Source: Paenibacillus illinoisensis NBRC 15959 (GTDB lineage: Bacteria > Bacillota > Bacilli > Paenibacillales > Paenibacillaceae). From it: a stretch of DNA of 64,000 bases. The stretch's first letter is position 1. Every line of letters starts with the position of its first letter. Both the position numbers and the translations under genes were made by a program. The notes below the pieces were generated by a model that made no database searches, was not told the origin of the DNA, and saw only the letters and a program-made list of their open reading frames with translations. The DNA lies in the NCBI RefSeq assembly GCF_004000925.1, contig NZ_BIME01000017.1:1-64000 (forward strand). The letters are read 5' to 3'. This document shows, in pieces, positions 34,716 to 43,034 of this stretch.

Positions 34716-36212
34716 ATGAGCGCAGCAGCTTTGACCGTCGTTGGTCTTGGATCAGGAGATGCAGATCAGCTGACAGTAGGTATTATCAAGAAAATGAAAC
34801 AAGCGGCTACGCTGTATGTCCGCACATTGGATCATCCTGTGCTGAATGATCTGAAGCAGGAAGGGCTGGAGATGACATCATTTGATGCAATCTACGAGGC
34901 GAAAGCATCATTCCCGGAGGTCTATGACGAGATTGCGAGTCGCCTCATTGAGGCTGCCCGTCAGGGAGAGCCGGGAACCGAGATTGTCTACGCTGTGCCA
35001 GGCCATCCGATGGTGGCAGAGGCGAGTGTACGGCTGCTTAAGGAACGCTGCCCGCAAATGGGGATCTCACTTCGTGTCATGGGGGGAGAGAGTTTCCTGG
35101 ATGAAGCCTTTATCCGTCTCGGATTTGACCCCATTGAAGGCTTCCAACTTCTTGATGCAAGCAGCCTGAGCACGGAACTAGTGCAGCCTCAGCTGCATAC
35201 CTTGATCGGGCAGGTTTATGATGTGTTTACTGCGTCTGATGTGAAGCTATGCCTGATGGATGTATATCCAGATGATTATCCGGTATTTGTTGGACACGCC
35301 CTCGGTGTACAGGATCAGGAGATCATCCACAAGGTACCTCTTCATGAGCTGGACCGGATTGAAGGTTACGGAAACCTCTCCCTCATTTACGTGCCGAAAA
35401 ACACGGATGATGCCCTGCGACGCCGCTCTTTTGCAAGGTTGCATGAAATTGTTAATATTCTTCGCAGCCCGGGCGGATGCCCGTGGGATCAGGAGCAGAC
35501 CCATCAGTCGATTCGCAAGAACCTGATTGAAGAGACGTACGAGGTCATTGAAACGATCGATGAAGATGATCCTGACCACATGAAAGAGGAGCTTGGGGAC
35601 TTATTGCTGCAGATTCTGCTGCATTCCCAGATGGAAGAGGAAGTGGGCACCTTCAATGTGTATGATGTCATTGAAGGGCTTAATGACAAGCTCATTTTCC
35701 GTCATCCTCATGTATTTGGCGAGCATCAGGCCGAGAATGCGAATGAAGCACTGCAGAACTGGGAACAGATGAAGGCAGAGGAGAAGAAGCGCAAAGGGAT
35801 CGATCAACAGACCGTTTCGGTGCTGGATGGTATTCCCCGCGATTTGCCTGCCTTGATGAAAGGATACAAGCTCCAGAAGAAAGCAGCCAAGGTTGGTTTT
35901 GACTGGGATGATGTGAATGGCGTATTTGCCAAGATTGAAGAAGAGCTGGCAGAACTGAAAGAAGCAGTGCGTAGCAATCAATCGGCTGAAGAGAGGAAGC
36001 TGGAACTGGGCGATTTGCTGTTTGCTACGGCTAATGTGGCTCGTTTCATTGATACGGACCCGGAGGAGGCTCTCGCTGCCACCAACCGCAAGTTCACTCA
36101 GCGGTTCCGATATATTGAGGAGCGGCTTCGTGAACTTGGACGGACACCTGCAGATAGTAACGTCGAAGAGATGGAGCAATTCTGGCAAGCTGCGAAGAAG
36201 GCTGGACTGTAA
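34716..36212 (+). CDS. yabN: Fused tetrapyrrole-methylase / MazG pyrophosphohydrolase (YabN)
   Basis: A 498-residue fusion. Residues about 1-220 are a tetrapyrrole (corrin/porphyrin) methylase-like domain (VVGLGSGDADQLT; YAVPGHPMVAEAS). From about 240 comes MazG, with CPWDQEQTHQSIRKNLIEE and EELGDLLLQILLHSQ metal motifs, then a second MazG half. MazG removes pyrophosphate from NTPs, possibly damaged ones. ATG 34716 is 7 nt after GGAGG; a TTG at 34710 is too close. Follows yabM as in B. subtilis. Confidence 0.93.
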   Translation: MSAAALTVVGLGSGDADQLTVGIIKKMKQAATLYVRTLDHPVLNDLKQEGLEMTSFDAIYEAKASFPEVYDEIASRLIEAARQGEPGTEIVYAVPGHPMVAEASVRLLKERCPQMGISLRVMGGESFLDEAFIRLGFDPIEGFQLLDASSLSTELVQPQLHTLIGQVYDVFTASDVKLCLMDVYPDDYPVFVGHALGVQDQEIIHKVPLHELDRIEGYGNLSLIYVPKNTDDALRRRSFARLHEIVNILRSPGGCPWDQEQTHQSIRKNLIEETYEVIETIDEDDPDHMKEELGDLLLQILLHSQMEEEVGTFNVYDVIEGLNDKLIFRHPHVFGEHQAENANEALQNWEQMKAEEKKRKGIDQQTVSVLDGIPRDLPALMKGYKLQKKAAKVGFDWDDVNGVFAKIEEELAELKEAVRSNQSAEERKLELGDLLFATANVARFIDTDPEEALAATNRKFTQRFRYIEERLRELGRTPADSNVEEMEQFWQAAKKAGL

Positions 36213-36244
36213 CAGGGTAGACCAAGTAAACTGTTCAAATATCC

Positions 36245-36293
36245 TTGTTCCATGTTTTTCAATGGTATGATATGCTATACGAACATGTGTTCA
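36245..36293 (+). promoter_or_regulatory. hbs promoter with a LexA (SOS) box
   Basis: An extended -10 TGGTATGAT (-10 hexamer 36266-36271) with a weak -35 TTGTTC 15 bp upstream. CGAACATGTGTTCA (36280-36293) matches 13 of 14 positions of the Bacillus LexA box and would lie at about +2 to +15. Roughly 230 nt of untranslated leader follow, in which I see no recognised RNA element. Confidence 0.55.
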
Positions 36294-36520
36294 TATTTGG
36301 GTTAGGTTATTCCTGATTGATCGGACAACATTCCGGGTATTGGACTTAGACTTTCTATAGGCACAGGTTCATCATCAGCCAAAAAAAGTCGCTGGCCGAG
36401 GCAGGAATTCAGAATCCAAGCCAGAATACATGTGTAGTAACCTTGCGCGAAAGCCGCGGCAATCAGTCGGTTTGCCAGGATTCGCAGATACTTTCTTTTT
36501 AATTTGGGAGGCTTTTAAAA

Positions 36521-36793
36521 ATGAACAAAACAGATCTGATTAACAACATTTCCACCAAAAGCGGTTTGACTAAAAAAGACGTTGAGTCCGTATTGAACGG
36601 CTTCTTGGGAGAAATTACAGATGCACTCGCAAGCGGAGACAAAGTACAACTGATCGGCTTTGGCACTTTTGAAACCCGCAAACGCTCCGGTCGTACCGGA
36701 CGTAACCCACAAACAGGGAATGAAATCGTTATTCCTGAGTCCACTGTTCCTGCATTCAAAGCAGGCAACAAACTTAAAGAAGCCGTAAAATAA
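36521..36793 (+). CDS. hbs: DNA-binding protein HU
   Basis: A 90-residue histone-like protein that bends and compacts DNA as a dimer. The beta-arm region GFGTFETRKRSGRTGRNPQTGNEI and PAFKAGNKLKEAV end are standard. GGGAGG is about 10 nt before ATG 36521. Its TAA overlaps the ATG of rqcP. A LexA-like site at its promoter suggests a link with DNA damage. Confidence 0.97.
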   Translation: MNKTDLINNISTKSGLTKKDVESVLNGFLGEITDALASGDKVQLIGFGTFETRKRSGRTGRNPQTGNEIVIPESTVPAFKAGNKLKEAVK

Positions 36794-37071
36794 TGCGTCT
36801 TGATAAATTCCTGAAGGTCTCCCGGCTGATCAAACGCCGCACTGTGGCCAAGGACGTCTCCGAACAGGGGCGTGTTCTGATTAACGGACGTGAAGCGAAG
36901 CCAAGCGCTGCTGTTAAAGTGGGCGATGAGCTGACGGTTCAGTTCGGTCAGAAGCTGGTCACTGTGAAGGTGGAACGTCTTGCTGAGAGCACCAAGAAGG
37001 ACGAGGCGAGCAGCCTCTATACCTTGGTTAAGGAAGAGCCGATCGCCAAGGATAACGGGCTGAACTGGTAA
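36793..37071 (+). CDS. rqcP: S4-domain ribosome-quality-control protein RqcP (YabO)
   Basis: A 92-residue RNA-binding protein. In B. subtilis RqcP works with RqcH on stalled 50S subunits to add Ala tails to nascent chains. The S4 fold is clear: MRLDKFLKVSRLIKRRTVAK and GRVLINGREAKPSAAVKVGD. It overlaps hbs (TAATG), so it is translationally coupled; both were kept together in B. subtilis order. Confidence 0.95.
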   Translation: MRLDKFLKVSRLIKRRTVAKDVSEQGRVLINGREAKPSAAVKVGDELTVQFGQKLVTVKVERLAESTKKDEASSLYTLVKEEPIAKDNGLNW

Positions 37072-37116
37072 TCATCTGCCCGATATGCTCTTTTGTGAAT
37101 GAAAGTAAGTGAGATA

Positions 37117-37149
37117 GAAGCACCTTTCCTATACAGGAAGGGTGCTTTT
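37117..37149 (+). terminator. Terminator after rqcP
   Basis: AAGCACC and TTCCT pair with AGGAA and GGTGCTT; the T-tract is short (TTTTG). Confidence 0.65.
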
Positions 37150-37189
37150 GTGTTTGCATAAGCAGAAGCATTTCCTTCATGATCCCTGG

Positions 37190-37218
37190 TTCTATTCCCG
37201 CCTTCGCCTCCATAAGCT
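37190..37218 (+). promoter_or_regulatory. Possible sigma-E promoter of yabP-yabQ
   Basis: TTCTATT (37190-37196), 14 nt, CATAAGCT (37211-37218) resembles the sigma-E pattern. yabP and yabQ are sigma-E genes in B. subtilis. Confidence 0.45.
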
Positions 37219-37244
37219 AGGTGTAAGAAGGAGGGGTACATGCC

Positions 37245-37529
37245 ATGGTTGAGCACGGTAAACCGAAACAGCATCATTTGAGCATGCAAAATCGCAAACT
37301 GCTGGATCTGACAGGTGTCTCCAATGTAGAGAGCTTCGACAGTGAGGAATTTTTGCTGCAGACTGAACTTGGGCATCTGACCATCCGGGGGCACAATTTA
37401 CATATCAAAAACTTGAGCCTGGAGGAAGGTTTGCTATCCATTGAAGGTACAGTCAGTTCTCTGCAATATCTGGACCCCGGTTCCCAGAACAAGAATAGTA
37501 AAGGCCTGTTCGGCAAGATGTTCCGATGA
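37245..37529 (+). CDS. yabP: Sporulation protein YabP
   Basis: A 94-residue mother-cell sporulation protein of the YabP/YqfC family, needed for normal spores; biochemical role unknown. LLDLTGVSNVESFDSEEFLLQT and GHNLHIKNLSLEEGLLSIEG are characteristic. AAGGAGGGG precedes ATG 37245. The gene ends in ATGA overlap with yabQ. Confidence 0.93.
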   Translation: MVEHGKPKQHHLSMQNRKLLDLTGVSNVESFDSEEFLLQTELGHLTIRGHNLHIKNLSLEEGLLSIEGTVSSLQYLDPGSQNKNSKGLFGKMFR

Positions 37530-38095
37530 GTCTGGACACGCAGTGGATCACATTAACATGGATGCTGTTGTCGGGAATCGTAATGGGTATGGCCTACGAC
37601 AGTTACCGGGTACTGTCCGGTCAGCTGCGCTTCCCTAGATGGAGCATGCACACGCTTGACCTGTTGTACTGGGTTGCTTCCGCGCTGTTCGTTTTCCGGA
37701 TGCTGTATGCCGGAAACCACGGACAGCTGCGGTTTTATGTCTTTTTGGGGCTAATTATAGGGGTTTGCTTCTATTTTTGGCTTTTAAGTGTTACAACCCA
37801 GCGTTTTGTGGTAATGTTAATTAAACTCGCAAGAACACTTATTCATTGGTGTGGACATATCCTTAACATCCTGTTCGTTATGCCAGCGAAGGGACTATAC
37901 AAGCTAGTTCGCGTGATATTGGGTTTTGTGCTCGCGATACTGATATTCCTGGGCAAGCTGGTATTGCAATGTTTGGTACCTTTCGGCAAGTTGTTCCGCT
38001 GGATGTTTAGGCCGCTCCTGAAGCATTGGGTAACGCCCCGTTGGATGATCCGTGCGGGTTCAAGTATTGCAACGATATGGAAACGCTGGTTTTAA
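37526..38095 (+). CDS. yabQ: Spore cortex protein YabQ
   Basis: A 189-residue membrane protein required for cortex formation in B. subtilis. It has about four to five hydrophobic segments (near 8-25, 45-60, 70-92 and 125-150) and a basic C-terminus. The start YDSYRVLSGQLRFPRW after the first helix is a family feature. ATG 37526 overlaps the yabP stop by 4 nt. Confidence 0.92.
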   Translation: MSLDTQWITLTWMLLSGIVMGMAYDSYRVLSGQLRFPRWSMHTLDLLYWVASALFVFRMLYAGNHGQLRFYVFLGLIIGVCFYFWLLSVTTQRFVVMLIKLARTLIHWCGHILNILFVMPAKGLYKLVRVILGFVLAILIFLGKLVLQCLVPFGKLFRWMFRPLLKHWVTPRWMIRAGSSIATIWKRWF

Positions 38096-38107
38096 GGAGG
38101 TCCAAAA

Positions 38108-38443
38108 ATGGGTAAAACACCTGTGGGGAGATCTGCAGCCCCAACAGGCCAAGGGAAATCTGCCGGCGCAAGAAGACGCCTCATGCTCTGGATGACATTC
38201 GTCGTTGTATTTGTCATTTGGGCAGGATATACGTTCCTTGTACAGAATGCACAGATTTCGGACAAGAGTTCGCAATTGGCCGCACAGCAGGCTTCGAAGG
38301 AAGAGACGCAGAAGAAGCTGGATCAGTTGAAGTATGAAGTCAGTCGGTTGAAGGACCCTGAATACATAGGACAGCTGGCGCGGAAAAAAGGCTATTACTT
38401 GCCTGAAGAGACGCCAATCCAGGTTGAAGAGTCAGGGAACTGA
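38108..38443 (+). CDS. divIC: Cell-division protein DivIC (FtsB-like)
   Basis: A 111-residue bitopic protein of the divisome, partner of FtsL and DivIB. A basic, Gly/Ala-rich cytosolic start is followed by one membrane helix (near 27-45), then an extracellular coiled coil (near 52-80) and LKDPEYIGQLARKKGYYLPEE. AAGGAGG precedes ATG 38108, 12 nt after yabQ. Confidence 0.95.
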   Translation: MGKTPVGRSAAPTGQGKSAGARRRLMLWMTFVVVFVIWAGYTFLVQNAQISDKSSQLAAQQASKEETQKKLDQLKYEVSRLKDPEYIGQLARKKGYYLPEETPIQVEESGN

Positions 38444-38537
38444 TGAAATTACGCTCATGACTGAGCAAGAATTATTATCCATATATCTGAAGCCGTTATA
38501 CTGTAAAAAATAGGCTCCCCTGCGGGGTAGAGCTCTG

Positions 38538-38567
38538 TTGACCTTGGTTTGCGGCATAAGGTATAAT
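38538..38567 (+). promoter_or_regulatory. Sigma-A promoter of yabR
   Basis: TTGACC (38538-38543), 18 bp, TATAAT (38562-38567). Confidence 0.75.
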
Positions 38568-38642
38568 TACATTTAGCACAGCATTGATTTTGGCATCTAA
38601 AAAATCGGGTTGTATATTTTTAAGGGAGGATCATTTTATTCT

Positions 38643-39167
38643 ATGGCAATTGAAGTGGGCACCAAGTTAGAGGGCAAGGTGACAGGCATCACGCATTTTG
38701 GAGCATTTGTGGATCTGTCAGGAGGTGTCACGGGTCTCGTTCACATCTCGGAAATCGCCGACAATTATGTCAAAGATGTCAACGACCACCTGAAACTTAA
38801 TGACGTCGTTACAGTGAAGGTCATCAACGTTGACAAGGATGGCAAAATCGGACTTTCCATTAAGCAAGCTGTTGACAAACCGGTTGAGCAACAAACACAA
38901 TCCAGACCCCCAAGAGCTCCAAGACCGGAACGCAGTGGAGGAGATCGCGAACGATTCAGCGGTGGAGGCCCAAGTGGCGGCCAAGGCCGTGGCGGCGGCG
39001 GTGGATTTAACCGCGACCGTGGAGGCCGTTCTTTCAAGCCCGCAGCAGGCAAACCTTCATTTGAGGATAAAATGTCACGCTTCCTGAAAGATAGTGAAGA
39101 GCGGATCTCTTCGCTCAAGAAGAACACAGAGGGCAAACGCGGAGGCCGTGGAGCCAAGCGCGTGTAA
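38643..39167 (+). CDS. yabR: S1-domain RNA-binding protein YabR with an RGG-like tail
   Basis: A 174-residue protein. Residues 1-75 form an S1 (OB) domain (GTKLEGKVTGITHFGAFVDL; GLVHISEIAD). Residues about 85-140 are a disordered Pro/Arg/Gly stretch with GGxF and RGG-type repeats, then a basic helical end with KRGGRGAKRV. General role in RNA or ribosome function is inferred. GGGAGG lies 13 nt before ATG 38643. In B. subtilis two tRNA genes separate it from spoIIE; none is seen here. Confidence 0.92.
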   Translation: MAIEVGTKLEGKVTGITHFGAFVDLSGGVTGLVHISEIADNYVKDVNDHLKLNDVVTVKVINVDKDGKIGLSIKQAVDKPVEQQTQSRPPRAPRPERSGGDRERFSGGGPSGGQGRGGGGGFNRDRGGRSFKPAAGKPSFEDKMSRFLKDSEERISSLKKNTEGKRGGRGAKRV

Positions 39168-39195
39168 TCTGTATCAACCTGATTTAAAATATAAG

Positions 39196-39231
39196 AAAAG
39201 CCGTTAACCCGTAAGGGTCGACGGCTTTTTT
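39196..39231 (+). terminator. Terminator after yabR
   Basis: AAAAGCCGT / ACGGCTTTTT with an inner CCC / GGG pair. Confidence 0.9.
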
Positions 39232-39566
39232 GTCCTTTTTTTCTTTTAGTCTGTTGGTTGCGCATATTTTTTGGGGTTTACCGTCGCCTATGCGCGTTCC
39301 ACTGGATTCCTGGCTTTTCTTGTAAAGTAGTGCTCCACAGATGCACTTTTTTCGCACAAGGACCATAGGAAATAAGAACATTTGTCGTCTACCATTTTTT
39401 ACCGACATGTTTCCATGCCATTCCGCAGGTATCCCGTTCAATTCAAGTTAAAGGCAGAACAAATGCCATTCAAAATAAGACAACCCCGTCCTCGGTGAAT
39501 CAGGTTGTAAAGGATGGAATGATAATAAGGCCGGGGGTTTCGCTCCTCCGCGCCAGGCTTGTTTCT

Positions 39567-39634
39567 TTTGTCGTAAACTTTTTGAACCCTGTCCACCTAT
39601 TGTGACAAACTACGTCTTCTAATCTATCTATAAT
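39567..39634 (+). promoter_or_regulatory. Spo0A-dependent promoter of spoIIE
   Basis: GTGACA (39602-39607) and TATAAT (39629-39634) are 21 bp apart, the unusual gap of Spo0A-activated sigma-A promoters such as spoIIE and spoIIG. A 0A-like box TTTGTCGTA lies at 39567-39575, and GTTTGTCACA (minus strand) overlaps the -35. The rest of 39232-39566 shows no feature. Confidence 0.7.
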
Positions 39635-39688
39635 CAGAACCATCGAGAATGAAACACGAAAACAAATAATCGAATGGGGTGCCTTGGG

Positions 39689-42196
39689 ATGATGGAAAAG
39701 TGGAATGTCATTCAATTTCCGGGAATGAAAGCTGGTAAAGGGAGTACAGAAGCTCGGGAGGAGCTGTCCGTACGTCTCAAACAGTGGATTACCTCCCGCA
39801 AGGCTGTCCAGTTCGTTGCTGCACGCAAATGGGTGCTGCTCCTTACATTTATGGGATTTTTATTAGGGAAGGCCATGATCCTGAATGAACTATCGCCCTT
39901 TGCAATTGCCTACTTCGCGGTGATTGCCTTCATGCGAAGGGATTACATGATTCCCGTTGGGGCCGCTTTGCTGGCTGGGAGTCTGTTTGCTCCGTTCCCG
40001 GTTCCACTTATCGTTGCGTCTGAGATGGCGATCTTCTATCTCTTGTTCAGAGGGCTGGAGTCTTATGACCGTGCTGAATTATCTTATGCACCAACAATGG
40101 TGTTTACGACTACTTTTATGGTCAAGTTATTCGCAGTCGTCATTGGGCCGTCTTTCAGCTGGTACGCGATGTTAATGCTCACGATGGACTCCGTACTCAG
40201 CTTCGTGCTTACCCTGGTTTTTATACAAGCTATACCGATTTTTACTTACCGCAAAAAGAAATTCAACCTAAAGAGCGAGGAGATCCTCTGCCTGATCATA
40301 TTGCTGGCCTCCGTTATGACAGGCGCGGTGGGCTGGACCATTCAGTCCCTTTCCGTGGAGCATATGCTCTCTCGTTATTTAATTCTGATCTTCGCGCTGG
40401 TGGGCGGAGCCCCCCTTGGGGCATCCGTCGGGGTCATTACGGGGCTGATTTTGAGTCTCGCTGACATGTCCGCCGTATACCAAATGAGTTTGCTCGCTTT
40501 TGCCGGGATGCTGGCGGGTATGCTTAGAGAGGGCAAACGTGCAGGCGTTGCACTGGGGATGCTGCTCGGCTCATCCATTCTATCCATTTATCTGGGCGGT
40601 CCAGGTGACGTGATGAACTCCTTATGGGAGACGTGCGCAGCCATTGTTCTTTTCATGCTTACACCTAAAAGCATGATGGCGGCCATATCCAAATATGTGC
40701 CAGGTACACAGGATCATACCAAATCGCAGCATGAATATGCGAAGCGAATTCGGGATATCACGGCAGAACGGGTGACCCGCTTCTCACAGGTATTCCGCCA
40801 GCTTTCCCGCAGCTTCGATCAGATGTCCGGTACGGGGGAACCGGTACAGAACGAAGGCGGCATGGAGCATTTCATGAATGCGGTAGCAGAGGGAACGTGT
40901 GCAGGGTGCTTCAAACGTGCACAGTGCTGGGATGCAAAGTTTATTCAAACCTATAAATACATGACGGATGTGATGAGTTCCATTGAGGCCAACCCGGAGA
41001 TGTCGGGCAAACAAATTCCTGTGGAGTGGAACAGGGTATGTGCCAAACCGGAGGAGGTGCTCGAGGTTATGCGTGCCCAGTATGGGCTCTACCAGCATAA
41101 TATGCAGTGGAAGCGTCAGATTGTGGACAGCCGGCAGCTGGTTGCCGAGCAATTATCCGGAGTATCCCAGGTGATGGAGGACCTGGCCAGAGAAATCCAA
41201 CGGGAAAGTGAGGAGATGGTACAGCAGGAGGAACAGATTCGGGATGCGCTGGAGTCGCTGGGCCTGTCCATTCATTCGATTGAGATTATCAATCTGGAAG
41301 CAGGCAATGTGGAAATCGAGATTGTTCATGCCTACACGAGGGGATTTGATGAATGCCGGAAGATGATCGCACCGCTGATTTCGGATGTTCTGGACGAGCA
41401 TATTGCTGTTCTTCATGAGACGATGACGGATCCGCGTCAGGGTCTGGCAACCGTTACCTTTGGATCAGCCAAAACCTATGAGGTGACTACAGGGGTAGCT
41501 GCGGCTGCCAAAGGGGGAGATTTGTTATCCGGGGACAGCTTCAGCACGGTTGAACTGGGGAATGGTACCTTTGCGGTGGCACTCAGTGATGGTATGGGCA
41601 ACGGGGAACGTGCGCGCATGGAGAGCAGTGCCGCGTTAAATATTTTGGAACAGCTGCTTCAATCGGGCATGGATGAGAAGCTGGCGATCAAGTCCGTGAA
41701 CTCTGTGCTGATGCTGCGCTCACCTGAAGAGATGTATGCCACGGTGGACATGGCTCTAATCGATGAATATACGGCAGAGACCACATTTATGAAAATCGGC
41801 TCAACTCCGAGCTTTATTAAACGCGGACAGGAGGTTATTCAGGTATCGGCCAGCAACCTGCCCATTGGCATTATTAAAGATATCGAAGTGGATCTGGTCA
41901 CTGTACAGCTTCAACCGGGCGATATATTGATTATGATGACGGATGGAATTTATGATGCCCCAGGGTATGCCGTCAACAAGGAGCTATGGATGAAACGTCT
42001 CATTCAGGAGATTGATAGTGACGATCCGCAGGAGGTAGCGGACTGCCTGCTAGAGAGCGTGATTCGATATCAGCAGCATGAGATTTTGGATGATATGACT
42101 GTCGTTGTAGGAAAAGTAGAGCACTACCGTCCGGAATGGGCCACATTGCGAGTACCGGGTATTAACCGGATGGAGCGTCCCCGTACAGTAAGTTAA
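39689..42196 (+). CDS. spoIIE: Stage II sporulation phosphatase SpoIIE
   Basis: An 835-residue protein. Residues about 45-320 hold some ten membrane helices; a central regulatory region follows; the C-terminal 220 residues are a PPM phosphatase (SGDSFSTVELGNGTFAVALS, DGMGNGERA, MTDGIYDA). SpoIIE dephosphorylates SpoIIAA to free sigma-F in the forespore and binds FtsZ at the polar septum. ATG 39689 has GGGGTG 6 nt upstream; ATG 39674 is less likely. Spo0A-type promoter upstream. Confidence 0.97.
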   Translation: MMEKWNVIQFPGMKAGKGSTEAREELSVRLKQWITSRKAVQFVAARKWVLLLTFMGFLLGKAMILNELSPFAIAYFAVIAFMRRDYMIPVGAALLAGSLFAPFPVPLIVASEMAIFYLLFRGLESYDRAELSYAPTMVFTTTFMVKLFAVVIGPSFSWYAMLMLTMDSVLSFVLTLVFIQAIPIFTYRKKKFNLKSEEILCLIILLASVMTGAVGWTIQSLSVEHMLSRYLILIFALVGGAPLGASVGVITGLILSLADMSAVYQMSLLAFAGMLAGMLREGKRAGVALGMLLGSSILSIYLGGPGDVMNSLWETCAAIVLFMLTPKSMMAAISKYVPGTQDHTKSQHEYAKRIRDITAERVTRFSQVFRQLSRSFDQMSGTGEPVQNEGGMEHFMNAVAEGTCAGCFKRAQCWDAKFIQTYKYMTDVMSSIEANPEMSGKQIPVEWNRVCAKPEEVLEVMRAQYGLYQHNMQWKRQIVDSRQLVAEQLSGVSQVMEDLAREIQRESEEMVQQEEQIRDALESLGLSIHSIEIINLEAGNVEIEIVHAYTRGFDECRKMIAPLISDVLDEHIAVLHETMTDPRQGLATVTFGSAKTYEVTTGVAAAAKGGDLLSGDSFSTVELGNGTFAVALSDGMGNGERARMESSAALNILEQLLQSGMDEKLAIKSVNSVLMLRSPEEMYATVDMALIDEYTAETTFMKIGSTPSFIKRGQEVIQVSASNLPIGIIKDIEVDLVTVQLQPGDILIMMTDGIYDAPGYAVNKELWMKRLIQEIDSDDPQEVADCLLESVIRYQQHEILDDMTVVVGKVEHYRPEWATLRVPGINRMERPRTVS

Positions 42197-42281
42197 TTGC
42201 ATCGTTCTCTGTTTGAAGTCTCTTCATTCTGGCAATGCTAGTCATAGAATTGGAGAGTAACGAAAAACGGAGGGATTTCGG

Positions 42282-43034
42282 ATGAAGCAGATCTTGTTGA
42301 TCACCGACGGTTGTTCTAATGTAGGTACAAGTCCGGTACTGGCAGCAGCGGAAGCCCGTGAAGAGGGGATCACGGTCAATGTAGTTGGTGTGATCGATTA
42401 TGGAACCATTGGTGAACTGGGTAGCCGGGAGATTGAGGATATTGCAAAAGCCGGAGGGGGGATCAGCCAGATTGTCGGCACAAGGCAGCTTGCCCATACG
42501 ATGCAGATGATGACAAGGAAAACGGTGGTTCAGACCATTCAGCAGGCGGTTAATAGAGAGTTAACACAAATTTTGGGAGAGAAGGTGTCCAAAACCGTAA
42601 CAGACCTTGAACCTGCACAGCGTGCTCAGGTGGTAGAAGTAATAGATAATCTGGCTGAAACAGCCCCTCTTCAGGTAATCCTGTTGATCGATGTAAGTGC
42701 AAGCATGAAGCCGAAGCTCGCTGCGGTTGAAGAAGGAATCCGGGATTTGATGTTGAGCTTGCAGTCGCGTGTAGGGCAGAGCAAGCTCTCGGTATTTCAT
42801 TTCCCGGGTCGCCATAGTGGAGAAGAGGCTGTGATGGATATCAACTGGACATCGGATCTGGGCAGTGTCCGTTCGCTGTTTGGACGTTTGCAGATGAAAG
42901 GTGCGACCCCGACAGGTCCTGCGATTCAGAAGGTGATTGATTTTTACCGTTATGGTACACTGGAGGGACAGCAGGAAATAGAAGGGAACTATCGCATTGA
43001 AAGAGAAGGGATGCTCGGTGACAACGTTGTCTGA
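42282..43034 (+). CDS. yabS: von Willebrand factor A domain protein (YabS)
   Basis: A 250-residue protein. The N-terminal 90 residues (LLITDGCSNVGTSPVLAAAE) resemble half a VWA fold; a second VWA starts near 127 with the metal site DVSAS. Function unknown; it is kept between spoIIE and yabT in spore formers, which suggests partnership with the kinase. CGGAGGG precedes ATG 42282. It overlaps yabT by 17 nt. Confidence 0.9.
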   Translation: MKQILLITDGCSNVGTSPVLAAAEAREEGITVNVVGVIDYGTIGELGSREIEDIAKAGGGISQIVGTRQLAHTMQMMTRKTVVQTIQQAVNRELTQILGEKVSKTVTDLEPAQRAQVVEVIDNLAETAPLQVILLIDVSASMKPKLAAVEEGIRDLMLSLQSRVGQSKLSVFHFPGRHSGEEAVMDINWTSDLGSVRSLFGRLQMKGATPTGPAIQKVIDFYRYGTLEGQQEIEGNYRIEREGMLGDNVV

